A stretch of DNA of 64,000 nt, from contig NZ_JAAOBY010000008.1 of assembly GCF_011365745.1 (NCBI RefSeq), positions 102,962 through 166,961 of the forward strand, read 5' to 3'. The position numbers and the translations under genes were made by a program. Positions 30,270 through 40,155 of this stretch are shown piece after piece. The first letter of the stretch is position 1. Every line of letters begins with the position of its first letter. Origin of the DNA: Flavobacterium turcicum. GTDB taxonomy: Bacteria > Bacteroidota > Bacteroidia > Flavobacteriales > Flavobacteriaceae. The notes below the pieces were generated by a model. It saw only the letters and a list, made by a program, of their open reading frames with translations. It ran no database searches and was not told where the DNA came from.

Positions 30270-30322
30270 GTAAAAAGCTAACTAGCCGCACAAAGCTTCA
30301 TTGGCATAAATTATATTTACAC

Positions 30323-30793
30323 ATGAATTGGTATGTAGTATATACAAAACCGAAAGGAGAAAAGAAAGTATCTTTGCAATTGCAAAATAGAGATATAAAT
30401 TGCTATTGCCCGGTTGTTGTTCAGAGTAGGCAATGGTCTGACCGAAAAAAGAAGGTAGAAATTCCTCTTTTTAATTCGTACGTTTTCGTACAATTGTCAG
30501 AAGAAAATCGTCACTTGGTGTTTGATGTGCCTGGCGTGGTAAGATATTTATTTTGGTTGGGCAAGCCAGCGATTGTTCGAAACGAGGAAATAGAAACGAT
30601 CCAAAATTGGTTACAAGTTGCAAAAGACAATGAAGTAACGCTGACACAGCATCAGATTGGAGATTGTATTCAAGTGCCAACAGGGCCATTTACGGCGCAA
30701 AGCGCGGTGGTTCAAGACATTAAAAACACACACTATGTTTTAGTGCTCGAAGGTATGGGGTGTGTTTTAAAAATGAAAATTCACAATCAATAA
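30323..30793 (+). CDS. UpxY-like transcription antiterminator (NusG paralogue)
   Basis: NusG-family protein that, in Bacteroides (UpxY), is needed for full-length transcription of its own capsule operon. It has 156 residues: an NGN domain starting NWYVVYTKPKGEKKVSLQL, with SYVFVQLSEENRHLVFDVPG, and a short C-terminal KOW-like part ending LEGMGCVLKMKI. It lies inside the locus rather than first. A strong terminator sits 1.2 kb downstream (31956-32006), a possible target. Function in this genome is inferred. Confidence 0.85.
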   Translation: MNWYVVYTKPKGEKKVSLQLQNRDINCYCPVVVQSRQWSDRKKKVEIPLFNSYVFVQLSEENRHLVFDVPGVVRYLFWLGKPAIVRNEEIETIQNWLQVAKDNEVTLTQHQIGDCIQVPTGPFTAQSAVVQDIKNTHYVLVLEGMGCVLKMKIHNQ

Positions 30794-30881
30794 TGCTCTA
30801 GCGTCAGAAGGAGTTTTAGCAAAAATCAAGTTAAATGTGGTCCTTAAAAAGTCCTATTCAAAACATAAGAATTAAGAAGAA

Positions 30882-31928
30882 ATGAAGAAAATTTTAATAA
30901 CAGGAGGAGCTGGTTTTATTGGGTCGCATGTGGTGCGCTTGTTCGTTAACCAATATCCTCAATATGATATTTATAATTTAGATGCTTTGACCTATGCCGG
31001 AAATTTAGAAAATTTGTCTGATATTGAAAAATCACCGAATTACAATTTTGTAAAAGGAGATATTGCCGATGAAACTTTTGTAAACTCTTTGTTCGAGGAA
31101 CATCAATTTGATGGAGTGATACATCTAGCTGCTGAATCGCATGTAGATCGTTCTATTACAGATCCGCTTTCTTTTGTAAAAACGAATGTCTTTGGTACTG
31201 TTCACTTATTAAACGCTGCTCGTAAGCAATGGGCGAATAACCAAGAAGGCAAGCGTTTTTATCACATCAGTACCGATGAGGTATACGGATCATTAGGAGC
31301 AGAAGGATTGTTTACTGAAAGTACAGCCTACGATCCAAACTCACCTTATAGTGCCAGTAAAGCAAGTTCAGACCATTTTGTTCGTGCCTATGGCGAAACC
31401 TATCAATTGCCTTATGTGTTAACCAATTGTTCTAATAACTACGGCCCGAATCATTTTCCTGAAAAGTTGATTCCGTTGTTTATTAATAACATCATTAATA
31501 ACAAACCTTTACCTGTTTATGGTGATGGTAATTATACCCGTGATTGGTTATTTGTGGTGGATCACGCCCGAGCAATTGATCTTGTTTTTCACCAAGGTAA
31601 AAATCACGAAACATACAATATAGGTGGTTTTAATGAGTGGAAAAATATTGATTTAGTACGCTTGTTGTGTACCATTATGGATCGAAAATTAGGCAGAGCA
31701 GAAGGTACTTCTGAAGGCTTGATTACTTATGTAAAAGACAGACCAGGACATGATTTACGCTATGCAATTGATGCTTCCAAAATTAATAAAGAATTAGGTT
31801 GGGAGCCGTCAGTGACTTTTGAACAAGGTTTAGAGCAAACGGTAAATTGGTACTTAGAAAATGAACAGTGGTTGCAAAGTGTCACTTCGGGTGATTATGC
31901 TTCTTATTACGAAAAACAATACAAATAG
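30882..31928 (+). CDS. rmlB: dTDP-glucose 4,6-dehydratase
   Basis: Makes dTDP-4-keto-6-deoxyglucose from dTDP-glucose. It has 348 residues, with NAD motif GGAGFIG (8-14), the HLAAESHVDRSI segment, the active-site STDEVYGSLG and YSASK with Tyr156/Lys160, and the substrate loop NCSNNYGPNHFPEKLIP. No rmlA, rmlC or rmlD is in the window, so the product is more likely used by the DegT aminotransferase at 38374 than for rhamnose, unless those genes are elsewhere. A strong terminator follows. Confidence 0.95.
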   Translation: MKKILITGGAGFIGSHVVRLFVNQYPQYDIYNLDALTYAGNLENLSDIEKSPNYNFVKGDIADETFVNSLFEEHQFDGVIHLAAESHVDRSITDPLSFVKTNVFGTVHLLNAARKQWANNQEGKRFYHISTDEVYGSLGAEGLFTESTAYDPNSPYSASKASSDHFVRAYGETYQLPYVLTNCSNNYGPNHFPEKLIPLFINNIINNKPLPVYGDGNYTRDWLFVVDHARAIDLVFHQGKNHETYNIGGFNEWKNIDLVRLLCTIMDRKLGRAEGTSEGLITYVKDRPGHDLRYAIDASKINKELGWEPSVTFEQGLEQTVNWYLENEQWLQSVTSGDYASYYEKQYK

Positions 31929-32387
31929 ATAAGTAGTTCTTTTTAAATATCCTAGAAGGGTTGGTTTTTTTAAGGTTTGAAAACTTTAAAAAAATCAACC
32001 CTTTTTAGTTTTTGTTGAAGAAGTATATGAGTTGTATTTTTTTTAAAGTGAAGTCTTTTTTTACTATCAAATATCAATAAGTCTATCTTTAAATGGGCTA
32101 TTCTAGCTATATTTGCTCTCTGAAACAAACAATTCTTATTCCTTTCAATGGGAGTAAGGATTGCGAAGCGGTGCTCTTTTGTGAACTAGACAGGGTCGAA
32201 ACAGTAGTAATTGTATTGATAAACAGCTTGTTTAGTTCTTTTGTTAAGAAGTATGCAATTTGGTTTTTTAATTACGGTGACTGTTTGTAAAAATATCCCA
32301 TAGATAATCAAGCTGCTGTTTTAGAAACAATATAGCGACACATTTCATCAAAAGTATTTTACTTTTTTACAAATACAATTAAATAGC
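31929..32387 (+). other. Gene-free gap splitting the polysaccharide locus
   Basis: 459 bases without a convincing gene. It holds the strong terminator listed at 31956-32006. A 65-codon open frame (32093-32290) matches nothing I recognise. Near the right end an imperfect -7 box TACTTTTT (32360-32367) lies 20 bases before the next gene. This is the most obvious transcriptional break inside the cluster. Confidence 0.75.
31956..32006 (+). terminator. Long intrinsic terminator after rmlB
   Basis: AAGGGTTG-G-TTTTTTTAA-G-GTTT pairs with AAAC-TTTAAAAAAA-T-CAACCCTT around a short GAA-type loop, and a T tract follows. With about 20 paired positions it is among the longest stems in the window, and it falls in the middle of the polysaccharide locus. 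Confidence 0.88.
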
Positions 32388-33671
32388 ATGGGTTCACCAA
32401 TAAAAATTGCAGTAATAGGATTGGGTTACGTAGGCTTACCGCTCGCCAGACTATTTGCTACAAAATACAGTGTGGTTGGTTTTGATATTAATCAAAGTCG
32501 AGTAGATGCGTTGCAATCAGGTATTGATACTACTTTAGAAGTTTCGAACAGTGCGCTTCAAGAAGTATTGTTGACAAATGCGTCAGATCAAGTGGGATTG
32601 TATTGTACCACAGATGATTCCTTTTTGGAAGCTTGTAATTATTATGTGATTACTGTACCAACACCAGTAGATAAAAATAACAGACCCGATTTACGACCTT
32701 TATACGCCTCGAGCGCAACGGTTGGTAAAATGCTCAAAAAAGGAGATATTGTAGTATATGAATCTACAGTTTTTCCGGGAGCTACTGAGGAGGAGTGTGT
32801 ACCAGTTTTAGAAAAACATTCAGGATTGAAATTTAATGTCGATTTTTTTGTGGGGTATTCACCTGAACGCATTAATCCCGGAGACAAAGAGCATACAGTT
32901 GATAAGATCCTTAAAATTACTTCGGGATCCACGCCAGAAATTGGTCTCAAGGTAGATGCTTTGTACAAAAGTGTCATTACCGCAGGAACGCATCTGGCTC
33001 CAACTATTAAAGTAGCCGAAGCGGCCAAAGTGATAGAAAACTCTCAACGAGACATCAATATTGCTTTTGTAAATGAGCTGGCTAAAATTTTTAATTTAAT
33101 GCAAATTGATACGCAGGCCGTGTTAGAGGCAGCGGGAACAAAGTGGAATTTTTTACCCTTTAAACCAGGCTTAGTCGGAGGTCACTGTATTGGTGTTGAT
33201 CCGTATTACTTAGCTCAAAGAGCACAAGAATTTGGTTATCATCCTGAAATTATTTTAGCGGGTCGTAGACTTAACGATAGTATGGGCGATTACGTAGCCT
33301 CACAAATTGTTAAATTGATGATTAAGAAAGAAATAACAGTTCATGGCTCCCAATTATTGCTATTAGGTATTACCTTTAAAGAAAACTGTCCCGATGTACG
33401 TAATACTAAAATTGTAGATGTTGTCAAGGCTCTTGCTGATTATGGCATTGCAATCACCATTTATGATCCGCTAGCAGATCCAATCGAAGTGCAACACGAA
33501 TACCAGCTAACAACTACTAGAACACTGCCTGACAATAAATTTGATGCCGTTGTTTTGGGAGTAGCACATCGCGAATTTATTCCTATTGAGTATGCACAGC
33601 TGCAAAAAGAAAACAGCGTGTTGTATGATGTGAAAGGTGTTTTAGGCACTGCAGCTGACGGAAAATTATAA
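32388..33671 (+). CDS. tviB: Nucleotide-sugar 6-dehydrogenase, TviB/WbpO type
   Basis: Oxidises UDP-GalNAc or UDP-GlcNAc at C6 to the uronic acid. It has 427 residues: Rossmann IGLGYVGLP (Gly11, Gly13, Gly16), PTPVDKNNRPDL nucleotide contact, GYSPERINPGD, catalytic Cys267 in LVGGHCIGVDPYYL, and a C-terminal UDP-binding domain with LGITFKENCPDVRN. The motifs fit the Vi-antigen TviB/WbpO group better than WbpA, and a WbpP-type epimerase at 27806 supplies UDP-GalNAc. First gene after the gap, so it may head a second transcript. Confidence 0.85.
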   Translation: MGSPIKIAVIGLGYVGLPLARLFATKYSVVGFDINQSRVDALQSGIDTTLEVSNSALQEVLLTNASDQVGLYCTTDDSFLEACNYYVITVPTPVDKNNRPDLRPLYASSATVGKMLKKGDIVVYESTVFPGATEEECVPVLEKHSGLKFNVDFFVGYSPERINPGDKEHTVDKILKITSGSTPEIGLKVDALYKSVITAGTHLAPTIKVAEAAKVIENSQRDINIAFVNELAKIFNLMQIDTQAVLEAAGTKWNFLPFKPGLVGGHCIGVDPYYLAQRAQEFGYHPEIILAGRRLNDSMGDYVASQIVKLMIKKEITVHGSQLLLLGITFKENCPDVRNTKIVDVVKALADYGIAITIYDPLADPIEVQHEYQLTTTRTLPDNKFDAVVLGVAHREFIPIEYAQLQKENSVLYDVKGVLGTAADGKL

Positions 33672-33721
33672 AACAATTCGTTTTTGTTAAAAGCGATTAT
33701 ACAAATAATAGTTACATAACT

Positions 33722-34729
33722 ATGGAAAATAAATCAACTGTCACACATGTGATTTTAACTGGAGGAGTAGGAAGCAGGTTATGGCCTTTATCCCGAAAAA
33801 GCCAGCCCAAACAATATTTAGAGTTATTTGAAGGCAAGTCGTTATTCGAAATGACGGTCGAGCGCAACCGCAATTTAGCAAATCAAATTATGGTGGTTGG
33901 TAATATAGATAACTGCCATCTAAGTAAAAATGTTTTAGATAAAGTAGGAACTTCTTATATTGATATTGTAGAGGCTACACCACGAAATACTGCAGCAGCA
34001 ATTGCTTTTGCTGCTTTTGCATCAGACCCAGAGGCTATTTTAATTGTGACACCTTCGGATCATATTATAGCAAACTCTGAAGCCTATGAAGCAGCCATTA
34101 CTGAAGCAGTTGAAAAAGCTTCTAATGGACACATCGTAACCTTCGGAATCTTACCTACCAAGCCAGAAACGGGTTATGGGTATATTGAGCGAAAAGGAGA
34201 TACAGTACTTTCTTTTCGAGAAAAACCGAATCAAGTGACGGCACGCGAGTTTATTGCACGTGGCAATTTTCTCTGGAACAGCGGTATGTTTTGTTTTAAA
34301 GCGAGTGTTTTTTTAGCAGAATTACAGGCTTTCACCCCTGAGGTTTATGAAAAATCAAAAATAGCATGGGAGGCTAATAAAGCTGGTCAACTTGACTTAG
34401 AACTTTCTTTGGAAATTCCTTCTATCAGTATCGATTATGCGGTGATGGAACGCAGTAAAAAAATCAAAGTGGTAACATCTGAGTTTTTATGGTCTGATTT
34501 AGGTTCGTTTGAATCGGTTTATGACTATTTGCACAGTAACGGTCATCCTGTAGATGCTAATGGGAATATGGTTATTGGAACTACTAATTTTACCGCTTTT
34601 GTAGGTTTAAAAAATACTATTTTTGTACATACTGATTCGGCTAATTTAATCCTTCAAAAGGATTGTTCGCAGGATGTGAAAAATATTTACAACGCGTTGG
34701 AACGTGAAAACCCAGCACTTTTGCAGTAA
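33722..34729 (+). CDS. manC: Mannose-1-phosphate guanylyltransferase
   Basis: Makes GDP-mannose from mannose 1-phosphate and GTP. It has 335 residues, a single nucleotidyltransferase domain without the C-terminal isomerase domain found in bifunctional ManC. The signature GGVGSRLWPLSRKSQPK (14-30) and the metal-binding VTPSDHII, then FREKPNQVTA and WNSGMFCFKAS, are clear. The stop overlaps the fcl start (TAATG). No phosphomannomutase is in the window. Confidence 0.95.
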   Translation: MENKSTVTHVILTGGVGSRLWPLSRKSQPKQYLELFEGKSLFEMTVERNRNLANQIMVVGNIDNCHLSKNVLDKVGTSYIDIVEATPRNTAAAIAFAAFASDPEAILIVTPSDHIIANSEAYEAAITEAVEKASNGHIVTFGILPTKPETGYGYIERKGDTVLSFREKPNQVTAREFIARGNFLWNSGMFCFKASVFLAELQAFTPEVYEKSKIAWEANKAGQLDLELSLEIPSISIDYAVMERSKKIKVVTSEFLWSDLGSFESVYDYLHSNGHPVDANGNMVIGTTNFTAFVGLKNTIFVHTDSANLILQKDCSQDVKNIYNALERENPALLQ

Positions 34730-35679
34730 TGGAAAAAAATAGCAAAATTTATATTGCTGGTCACAAAGGAATGGTGGGAAGTGCTATTTGGCGCGCTTTA
34801 ACAGTTGAAGGCTATACCAATTTAATAGGCGCTGCAAGTGCTGATTTAGATTTGCGTGATCAAATTGCAGTTCAAACATTTTTTTCGGAAGAACAACCCG
34901 AAATCGTAATTGATGCAGCGGCTCGCGTAGGTGGAATTTTAGCCAATATGACCGCGCCTTATGAGTTTTTAATGCAGAATCTTCAAATTCAAAATAATTT
35001 AATTGACACTGCCTTGCGTTCTAATGTGAGTCAGTTTGTTTTTTTAGGGAGTTCTTGTATCTATCCAAAAATGGCGACACAACCCTTGAAAGAAGAATAC
35101 TTACTTACCGATTCTCTTGAGCCAACTAACGAATGGTATGCGATTGCAAAAATAGCAGGAGTAAAAGCCTGTGAAGCCATTCAGAAACAATACGGCAAAG
35201 CTTTTTTTAGTTTGATGCCAACAAATTTGTATGGGAGTTATGATAATTTCGATTTGAATAGCTCACATGTATTACCTGCGATGATTCGTAAATTTCACGA
35301 AGCCAAAATCAATAACAGTCCATCGGTGGGATTGTGGGGAAGTGGTACGCCTTTGCGTGAATTTTTATATGTAGACGATTTGGCTGCTGCTGTTGTTTTT
35401 GCATTAGAAAACAACATGACCGAATCATTTTATAATGTAGGGACTGGTACGGATCTTTCTATTAAAGATTTGGCGGAAACCATTAAAAGAATTGTTGGTT
35501 ATACGGGAACTATTACCTGGGATGCTAGCAAACCAGATGGTACGCCTAGAAAATTGATGGACGTATCGAAAATGAATGAAATGGGATGGAAAGCGCATGT
35601 TGACCTCGAAACAGGTATTCAAAAAACATACGAATGGTATCTTAACAATCAGGAAACCGTTCAACAAAGAAATAATTAG
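34729..35679 (+). CDS. fcl: GDP-L-fucose synthase
   Basis: Epimerase-reductase converting GDP-4-keto-6-deoxymannose to GDP-L-fucose with NADPH. It has 316 residues: AGHKGMVGSA (10-19), the catalytic-region SSCIYPKMA, and Tyr137/Lys141 in EWYAIAK. It overlaps manC by one base and is followed by gmd, so precursor, dehydratase and synthase are together, though in the order manC-fcl-gmd rather than along the pathway. Confidence 0.95.
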   Translation: MEKNSKIYIAGHKGMVGSAIWRALTVEGYTNLIGAASADLDLRDQIAVQTFFSEEQPEIVIDAAARVGGILANMTAPYEFLMQNLQIQNNLIDTALRSNVSQFVFLGSSCIYPKMATQPLKEEYLLTDSLEPTNEWYAIAKIAGVKACEAIQKQYGKAFFSLMPTNLYGSYDNFDLNSSHVLPAMIRKFHEAKINNSPSVGLWGSGTPLREFLYVDDLAAAVVFALENNMTESFYNVGTGTDLSIKDLAETIKRIVGYTGTITWDASKPDGTPRKLMDVSKMNEMGWKAHVDLETGIQKTYEWYLNNQETVQQRNN

Positions 35680-35730
35680 AAACCTTTACGAAAGGGTAGA
35701 CACAATAAAATCTGCTAAAAAATAGCAATA

Positions 35731-36864
35731 ATGAAAGTAGCATTAGTCACAGGTATTACAGGTCAAGATGGCGCATATCTAGCCGAACTTTTATTAGATA
35801 AGGGATACATGGTTCACGGTATCAAGCGCAGAGCTTCGTCGTTTAACACTACGCGAATCGATCATTTGTATCAAGATCCACACGAAAAAAACCAGCGCTT
35901 TAAATTGCATTATGGTGATTTGACTGATTCTATGAATCTTACGCGAATCATTCAAGAAACGCAACCTGATGAGATTTATAATTTGGGTGCCATGAGTCAT
36001 GTAAAAGTGAGTTTCGACATCCCAGAATATACTGCTAATGCGGATGGAATAGGAACACTACGAATTTTAGAAGCGGTACGTTTATTGGGCTTAGAGAAAA
36101 AAACCCGAATTTATCAAGCTAGTACTTCTGAATTGTACGGATTGGTACAAGCGGTACCACAATCTGAGACGACACCTTTTTACCCACGTTCGCCTTATGC
36201 GGTTGCTAAAATATATGCCTATTGGATTACTGTAAATTACAGAGAGGCTTACGGAATGTTTGCTTGTAATGGTATTTTATTCAATCACGAATCACCTTTG
36301 CGTGGCGAGACTTTCGTTACCCGTAAAATTACACGCGCCGTGGCACAAATTGCTTTAGGTCAGCAAGACATTTTATACATGGGTAATTTAGACGCGCAGC
36401 GCGATTGGGGTCATGCGAAAGATTATGTAGAGGCCATGTGGCGCATTTTGCAACAAGAAAAACCAGAAGATTTTGTGATCGCTACCGGAATTACAACCAA
36501 GGTGCGCGACTTTGTACAAATGGCTTTTGCTGAGGTAGGTTATCACCTGCGTTTTGAAGGCGAAGGAGTTGACGAGATTGGGGTTGTAGCTGCAATTGAT
36601 GCCGACCGTTTGCAAGCAATTCAAACAAAAAACCAAAATAAATTAGTAATAGGAACAGTCGTGGTGCGTGTAGATCCCACTTATTTTAGACCAACCGAAG
36701 TTGATTTACTTTTGGGCGACCCCACAAAAGCACAACAACAATTAGGATGGAAACCTAAATATACACTTGCCAGTTTGGTTCAAGAAATGGTGGCTGCTGA
36801 TGTGCTTTTGTTTCAACAAGAGTTGCAGCTGAACGTTAGTCGTGCTGACACAGCCTTCGATTAA
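35731..36864 (+). CDS. gmd: GDP-mannose 4,6-dehydratase
   Basis: Converts GDP-mannose to GDP-4-keto-6-deoxymannose. It has 377 residues: NADP motif [11 protein letters not shown] (7-17), the family sequence [20 protein letters not shown], active-site STSELYG and Tyr156/Lys160 in YAVAK, then [16 protein letters not shown]. Together with fcl it yields GDP-fucose for the glycosyltransferases downstream. Confidence 0.96.
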   Translation: MKVALVTGITGQDGAYLAELLLDKGYMVHGIKRRASSFNTTRIDHLYQDPHEKNQRFKLHYGDLTDSMNLTRIIQETQPDEIYNLGAMSHVKVSFDIPEYTANADGIGTLRILEAVRLLGLEKKTRIYQASTSELYGLVQAVPQSETTPFYPRSPYAVAKIYAYWITVNYREAYGMFACNGILFNHESPLRGETFVTRKITRAVAQIALGQQDILYMGNLDAQRDWGHAKDYVEAMWRILQQEKPEDFVIATGITTKVRDFVQMAFAEVGYHLRFEGEGVDEIGVVAAIDADRLQAIQTKNQNKLVIGTVVVRVDPTYFRPTEVDLLLGDPTKAQQQLGWKPKYTLASLVQEMVAADVLLFQQELQLNVSRADTAFD

Positions 36865-36937
36865 TCCTGACTATTTACTAATAATTGAAAAAAACATTTT
36901 AGTTGTTTTCGAATTACATAAAATAATAATAATTTAA

Positions 36938-38377
36938 ATGTCCTTAAAAAAACAAGCGTTATCTGGCGTATTTTGGAGTTCGTTGCAGTTGTTTGGCACG
37001 CAAGGAATTGGTCTTGTGGTTTCGATTATTTTGGCTCGTTTATTACTTCCTGCTGAATTCGGTTTAATAGCAATGCTAGGTATTTTTATGGGCTTAGCTG
37101 CTACACTAATTAATAGCGGTCTAACAACTTCATTAATTCGTTCTGAAAATTTAGATGAAGAAGATTATTCGACAGTGTTCTATTTTAATTTGGTCGTAAG
37201 TGGTTTGTTATATGTTCTTTTTATACTGGTAGCTCCTTTTATCGCTGATTTTTACAACCAACCCGTACTTACGGCTGTGGTTCGTGTGTACAGCGTAACG
37301 TTTGTTATCAATGCCTTTTCAGCCATACAAATTACTCGGTTGAATAAAAACATGGACTTTAAAACCCAACTAAAAGTTTCAATACCTTCACTAATATTGG
37401 GTTGTTCAATTGGTATTGCAATGGCTTATTACGGTTACGGAGTTTGGAGTTTGGTCTGGAGCGCAATTATTCAGGCGTTAGCCTCCACAGTGCAATTATG
37501 GTATTTTGCAAAATGGAAACCATTATGGGGTTTTAACAAAGAAAAATTTCACTATCATTTTCACTACGGAATCAAGTTAATGTTTTCGGGTATTTTAGAC
37601 ATCCTTTTTGTCAATGCGTATACCATTATTATTGGAAAATTTTTTGCACCAGCACAGGTTGGTTTTTACAATCGTGCCGAGAGTTTACAAATGTTTCCAG
37701 TAAGTGCCATTAATTCAATTATTGGCAAAGTAACTTTTCCGTTGTTTGCTACGATTCAAAATGATGATGTTCGTTTAAAAATGGTTTACAAAAAAATCAT
37801 GCAAATGGTTTTGTTTTTAGTAACACCAACGCTGGTTTTAATGGCAGTTTTAGCAGAGCCTCTTTTTCGATTTTTACTTACTGAAAAGTGGTTGCCAGCC
37901 GTTCCGTATTTTCAAATTCTCTGTTTTAATGGCATTTTATACCCAATACATTCCTATAATCTTCAAATATTGAACGTTAAAGGCCGAAGCGATTTGTTTT
38001 TAAAATTAGAAATTGTCAAGAAAATTTTAACTGTAGTCATTATATTAATTTCATTTCAGTTTGGCATTTATGGTTTACTTTACGGCAGTGTTGTGGGATC
38101 GGTGTTGTGTTTCTTTATCAATACCCATTACAGCGGCCGTTTTTTAAAGTATAGCGCTTGGGAGCAAACCAAAGATATTTTACCTATTATTGCAGTAAGT
38201 GTTTTAGCCGGAGCCGTTACGCTTGCAGCAGATTTGTTCCTAAATAATTATTATTTTATCGATTTTTTTAGACTAGTTTTTGGTAGTATTTTAGGAGTCT
38301 TGGTTTTTACAGCCGCAGCTTTTTTGTTTAAGCTCGGTTCATTATTTGAATTAATTACAATTGCAAAAAGAAAATGA
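36938..38377 (+). CDS. Wzx-type polysaccharide flippase
   Basis: MOP-superfamily lipid-linked oligosaccharide flippase in the inner membrane. It has 479 residues and about 14 hydrophobic segments. LPAEFGLIAMLGIFMGLA near the N terminus, FYNRAESLQMFPVSAI mid-protein and ILYPIHSYNLQILNVKGRSD are typical of the WzxC/colanic-acid-like group. Its stop overlaps the aminotransferase start by 4 bases. With the EpsG-type polymerase at 50090 it makes this a Wzx/Wzy-dependent pathway. Confidence 0.9.
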   Translation: MSLKKQALSGVFWSSLQLFGTQGIGLVVSIILARLLLPAEFGLIAMLGIFMGLAATLINSGLTTSLIRSENLDEEDYSTVFYFNLVVSGLLYVLFILVAPFIADFYNQPVLTAVVRVYSVTFVINAFSAIQITRLNKNMDFKTQLKVSIPSLILGCSIGIAMAYYGYGVWSLVWSAIIQALASTVQLWYFAKWKPLWGFNKEKFHYHFHYGIKLMFSGILDILFVNAYTIIIGKFFAPAQVGFYNRAESLQMFPVSAINSIIGKVTFPLFATIQNDDVRLKMVYKKIMQMVLFLVTPTLVLMAVLAEPLFRFLLTEKWLPAVPYFQILCFNGILYPIHSYNLQILNVKGRSDLFLKLEIVKKILTVVIILISFQFGIYGLLYGSVVGSVLCFFINTHYSGRFLKYSAWEQTKDILPIIAVSVLAGAVTLAADLFLNNYYFIDFFRLVFGSILGVLVFTAAAFLFKLGSLFELITIAKRK

Positions 38378-39441
38378 TAAACGTTACAAAAACATTTTTT
38401 CCGCCTTTAGAAGATTACAATAAGCAACTAGAACGTGTGTGGAAAAATCAGTGGTTGACTAATCGAGGTGAACTGCTGCAGGAGCTAGAGATAAAACTGA
38501 AAGCAAAACTAGACGTGTCGAATATCATTATCATGAATAATGGTACTATTCCCATTCAAATTGCATTACAAGTCTTAGGGCAACAAGGCGAAATTATTAC
38601 CACCCCGTTTAGTTATGTAGCCACTACATCAGCAATCCTTTGGGAACATTGCACGCCAGTTTTTGTAGACATTCATCCGGAGTATTTAACAATTGACGAA
38701 ACCAAAATTGAGGCGGCGATAACAGCAAAAACGACTGCTATTTTAGCAACACACGTTTTTGGAAATCCTTGCGCAATTGAGGCAATTGAAGTAATTGCAG
38801 CCAAACACAACCTAAAAGTTATTTACGATGCTGCCCATGCCTTTGGGGTAACCTACAATGGGCAATCTATTTTTGAGTACGGTGATGTAAGTACCTGTAG
38901 TTTTCACGCGACTAAGTTGTTTCATACCGGTGAGGGTGGCGCAGTGTTTTGTAAAGATGCTGACTTGAATCACAAACTTTTTTACAGTCATAATTTTGGT
39001 CACAATGGTCCTTTAGAATTTTTCGGACTAGGAATAAACGGTAAAATATCTGAACTGCAAGCGGCCATGGGATTGAGCGTTTTGCCGTACATGGAGCGTA
39101 TTGTTGCCAGCAGAAAACAAGTAGTAGAATGGTATGCAGCGCAACTTGATTTCACCAAACTAACTCCATTAAAAATTAGAAATAATACCGAGTGGAATTA
39201 CAGTTACTATCCAGTTATTTTTGAGAGCGAAGCACGATTGCTCGAAGTTCAAAAAGCATTGAATGACAAACAAATTTTTCCGAGAAGGTATTTTTATCCT
39301 TCTTTAAACACAATACCGTACGTGAACGGTGAACCAATGCCAGTATCTGAAAGTATTGCTTCACGCGTTCTATGTTTACCCCTGTACGAAGGATTGGAAG
39401 AAGAAGATGTCGTGAAAATAATAACCACAATCAACAATTAG
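38374..39441 (+). CDS. DegT/DnrJ/EryC1-family sugar aminotransferase
   Basis: PLP enzyme that transfers an amino group to a 4-keto (or 3-keto) nucleotide sugar. It has 355 residues: the NNGTIPIQIALQ cofactor region, the DAAHAFGV phosphate/PLP contact, and the Schiff-base Lys181 in SFHATKLFHTGEGG. Its closest functional group appears to be the VioA/FdtB-like enzymes that aminate dTDP-4-keto-6-deoxyhexoses, in line with rmlB upstream. It overlaps the flippase gene by 4 bases (ATGA). Which carbon is aminated cannot be read from the sequence. Confidence 0.88.
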   Translation: MINVTKTFFPPLEDYNKQLERVWKNQWLTNRGELLQELEIKLKAKLDVSNIIIMNNGTIPIQIALQVLGQQGEIITTPFSYVATTSAILWEHCTPVFVDIHPEYLTIDETKIEAAITAKTTAILATHVFGNPCAIEAIEVIAAKHNLKVIYDAAHAFGVTYNGQSIFEYGDVSTCSFHATKLFHTGEGGAVFCKDADLNHKLFYSHNFGHNGPLEFFGLGINGKISELQAAMGLSVLPYMERIVASRKQVVEWYAAQLDFTKLTPLKIRNNTEWNYSYYPVIFESEARLLEVQKALNDKQIFPRRYFYPSLNTIPYVNGEPMPVSESIASRVLCLPLYEGLEEEDVVKIITTINN

Positions 39442-39444
39442 AAG

Positions 39445-40155
39445 ATGAAAATTGCAATAATGCAACCATACTTTTTTCCTTACATAGGTTATTTTAGTTT
39501 AATAAAGCACACTGAACGGTTTATTCTTTTTGATACCGTGCAGTATATAAGACATGGTTGGATAGATAGAAATAGAATTTTAAAGCAAAAAGATTCTTGG
39601 CTATACATCCAAGTACCTTCATCGAACAAAGGACGAGATACATTAATTAAAGATTTGAAGATAAATAACGTTGAATTATGGCAAAAAAAGATTTTGTCGC
39701 AATTAATAGTATACAAAAAATCAGCTCCTTATTATTTTAAAGTAATTAACTTATTAAATTCAGTTTTTGAACAAAAGTTTGAAACAGTAGTTGAGTTAAA
39801 CAAGTTTTCTCTTCAAGTGATATGTGATTATTTAGGAATAAATCACAAAATAGAAGTGTTTTCTGAGATGAATCTCAAAGTTGCTGATGCCACTGCACCT
39901 GATGAATGGGCTTTAAATATTTGTAAAATGTTGCCTGAAGTCAATGAATACTGGAATCCAGTAGGAGGCTTAACTTTTTTCGACAAAACCAAATACGATA
40001 AAGAAGGAATTAATCTTTTTTTTCAACATGTTACTTTACAAGAATATGATCAGAAAAGAGAAATGTTTGAGCCAGGTTTATCAATTATCGACATTTTAAT
40101 GTTCAATTCTCCGGATGAAATTAATTTTATGCTTGACAATTACAAATTATTATAA
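39445..40155 (+). CDS. WbqC family protein
   Basis: WbqC-like protein of unknown biochemical role found in O-antigen and capsule loci, often beside aminotransferases or glycosyltransferases. It has 236 residues. The N-terminal IAIMQPYFFPYIGYFSLI and the GWIDRNRIL motif are family hallmarks. It has no signal peptide or membrane segment and is probably cytoplasmic. It starts 4 bases after the DegT stop and abuts the next gene with no spacer. Confidence 0.85.
   Translation: MKIAIMQPYFFPYIGYFSLIKHTERFILFDTVQYIRHGWIDRNRILKQKDSWLYIQVPSSNKGRDTLIKDLKINNVELWQKKILSQLIVYKKSAPYYFKVINLLNSVFEQKFETVVELNKFSLQVICDYLGINHKIEVFSEMNLKVADATAPDEWALNICKMLPEVNEYWNPVGGLTFFDKTKYDKEGINLFFQHVTLQEYDQKREMFEPGLSIIDILMFNSPDEINFMLDNYKLL

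Noticed and set aside
32093..32290. 65-codon open frame in the gap before the TviB-type gene
   Set aside because: No start context, no homology recognised, composition unlike neighbouring proteins; kept only as a note in the gap entry.
32642..33028. 128-codon minus-strand open frame
   Set aside because: Antisense to the catalytic part of the TviB-type dehydrogenase; no independent evidence.
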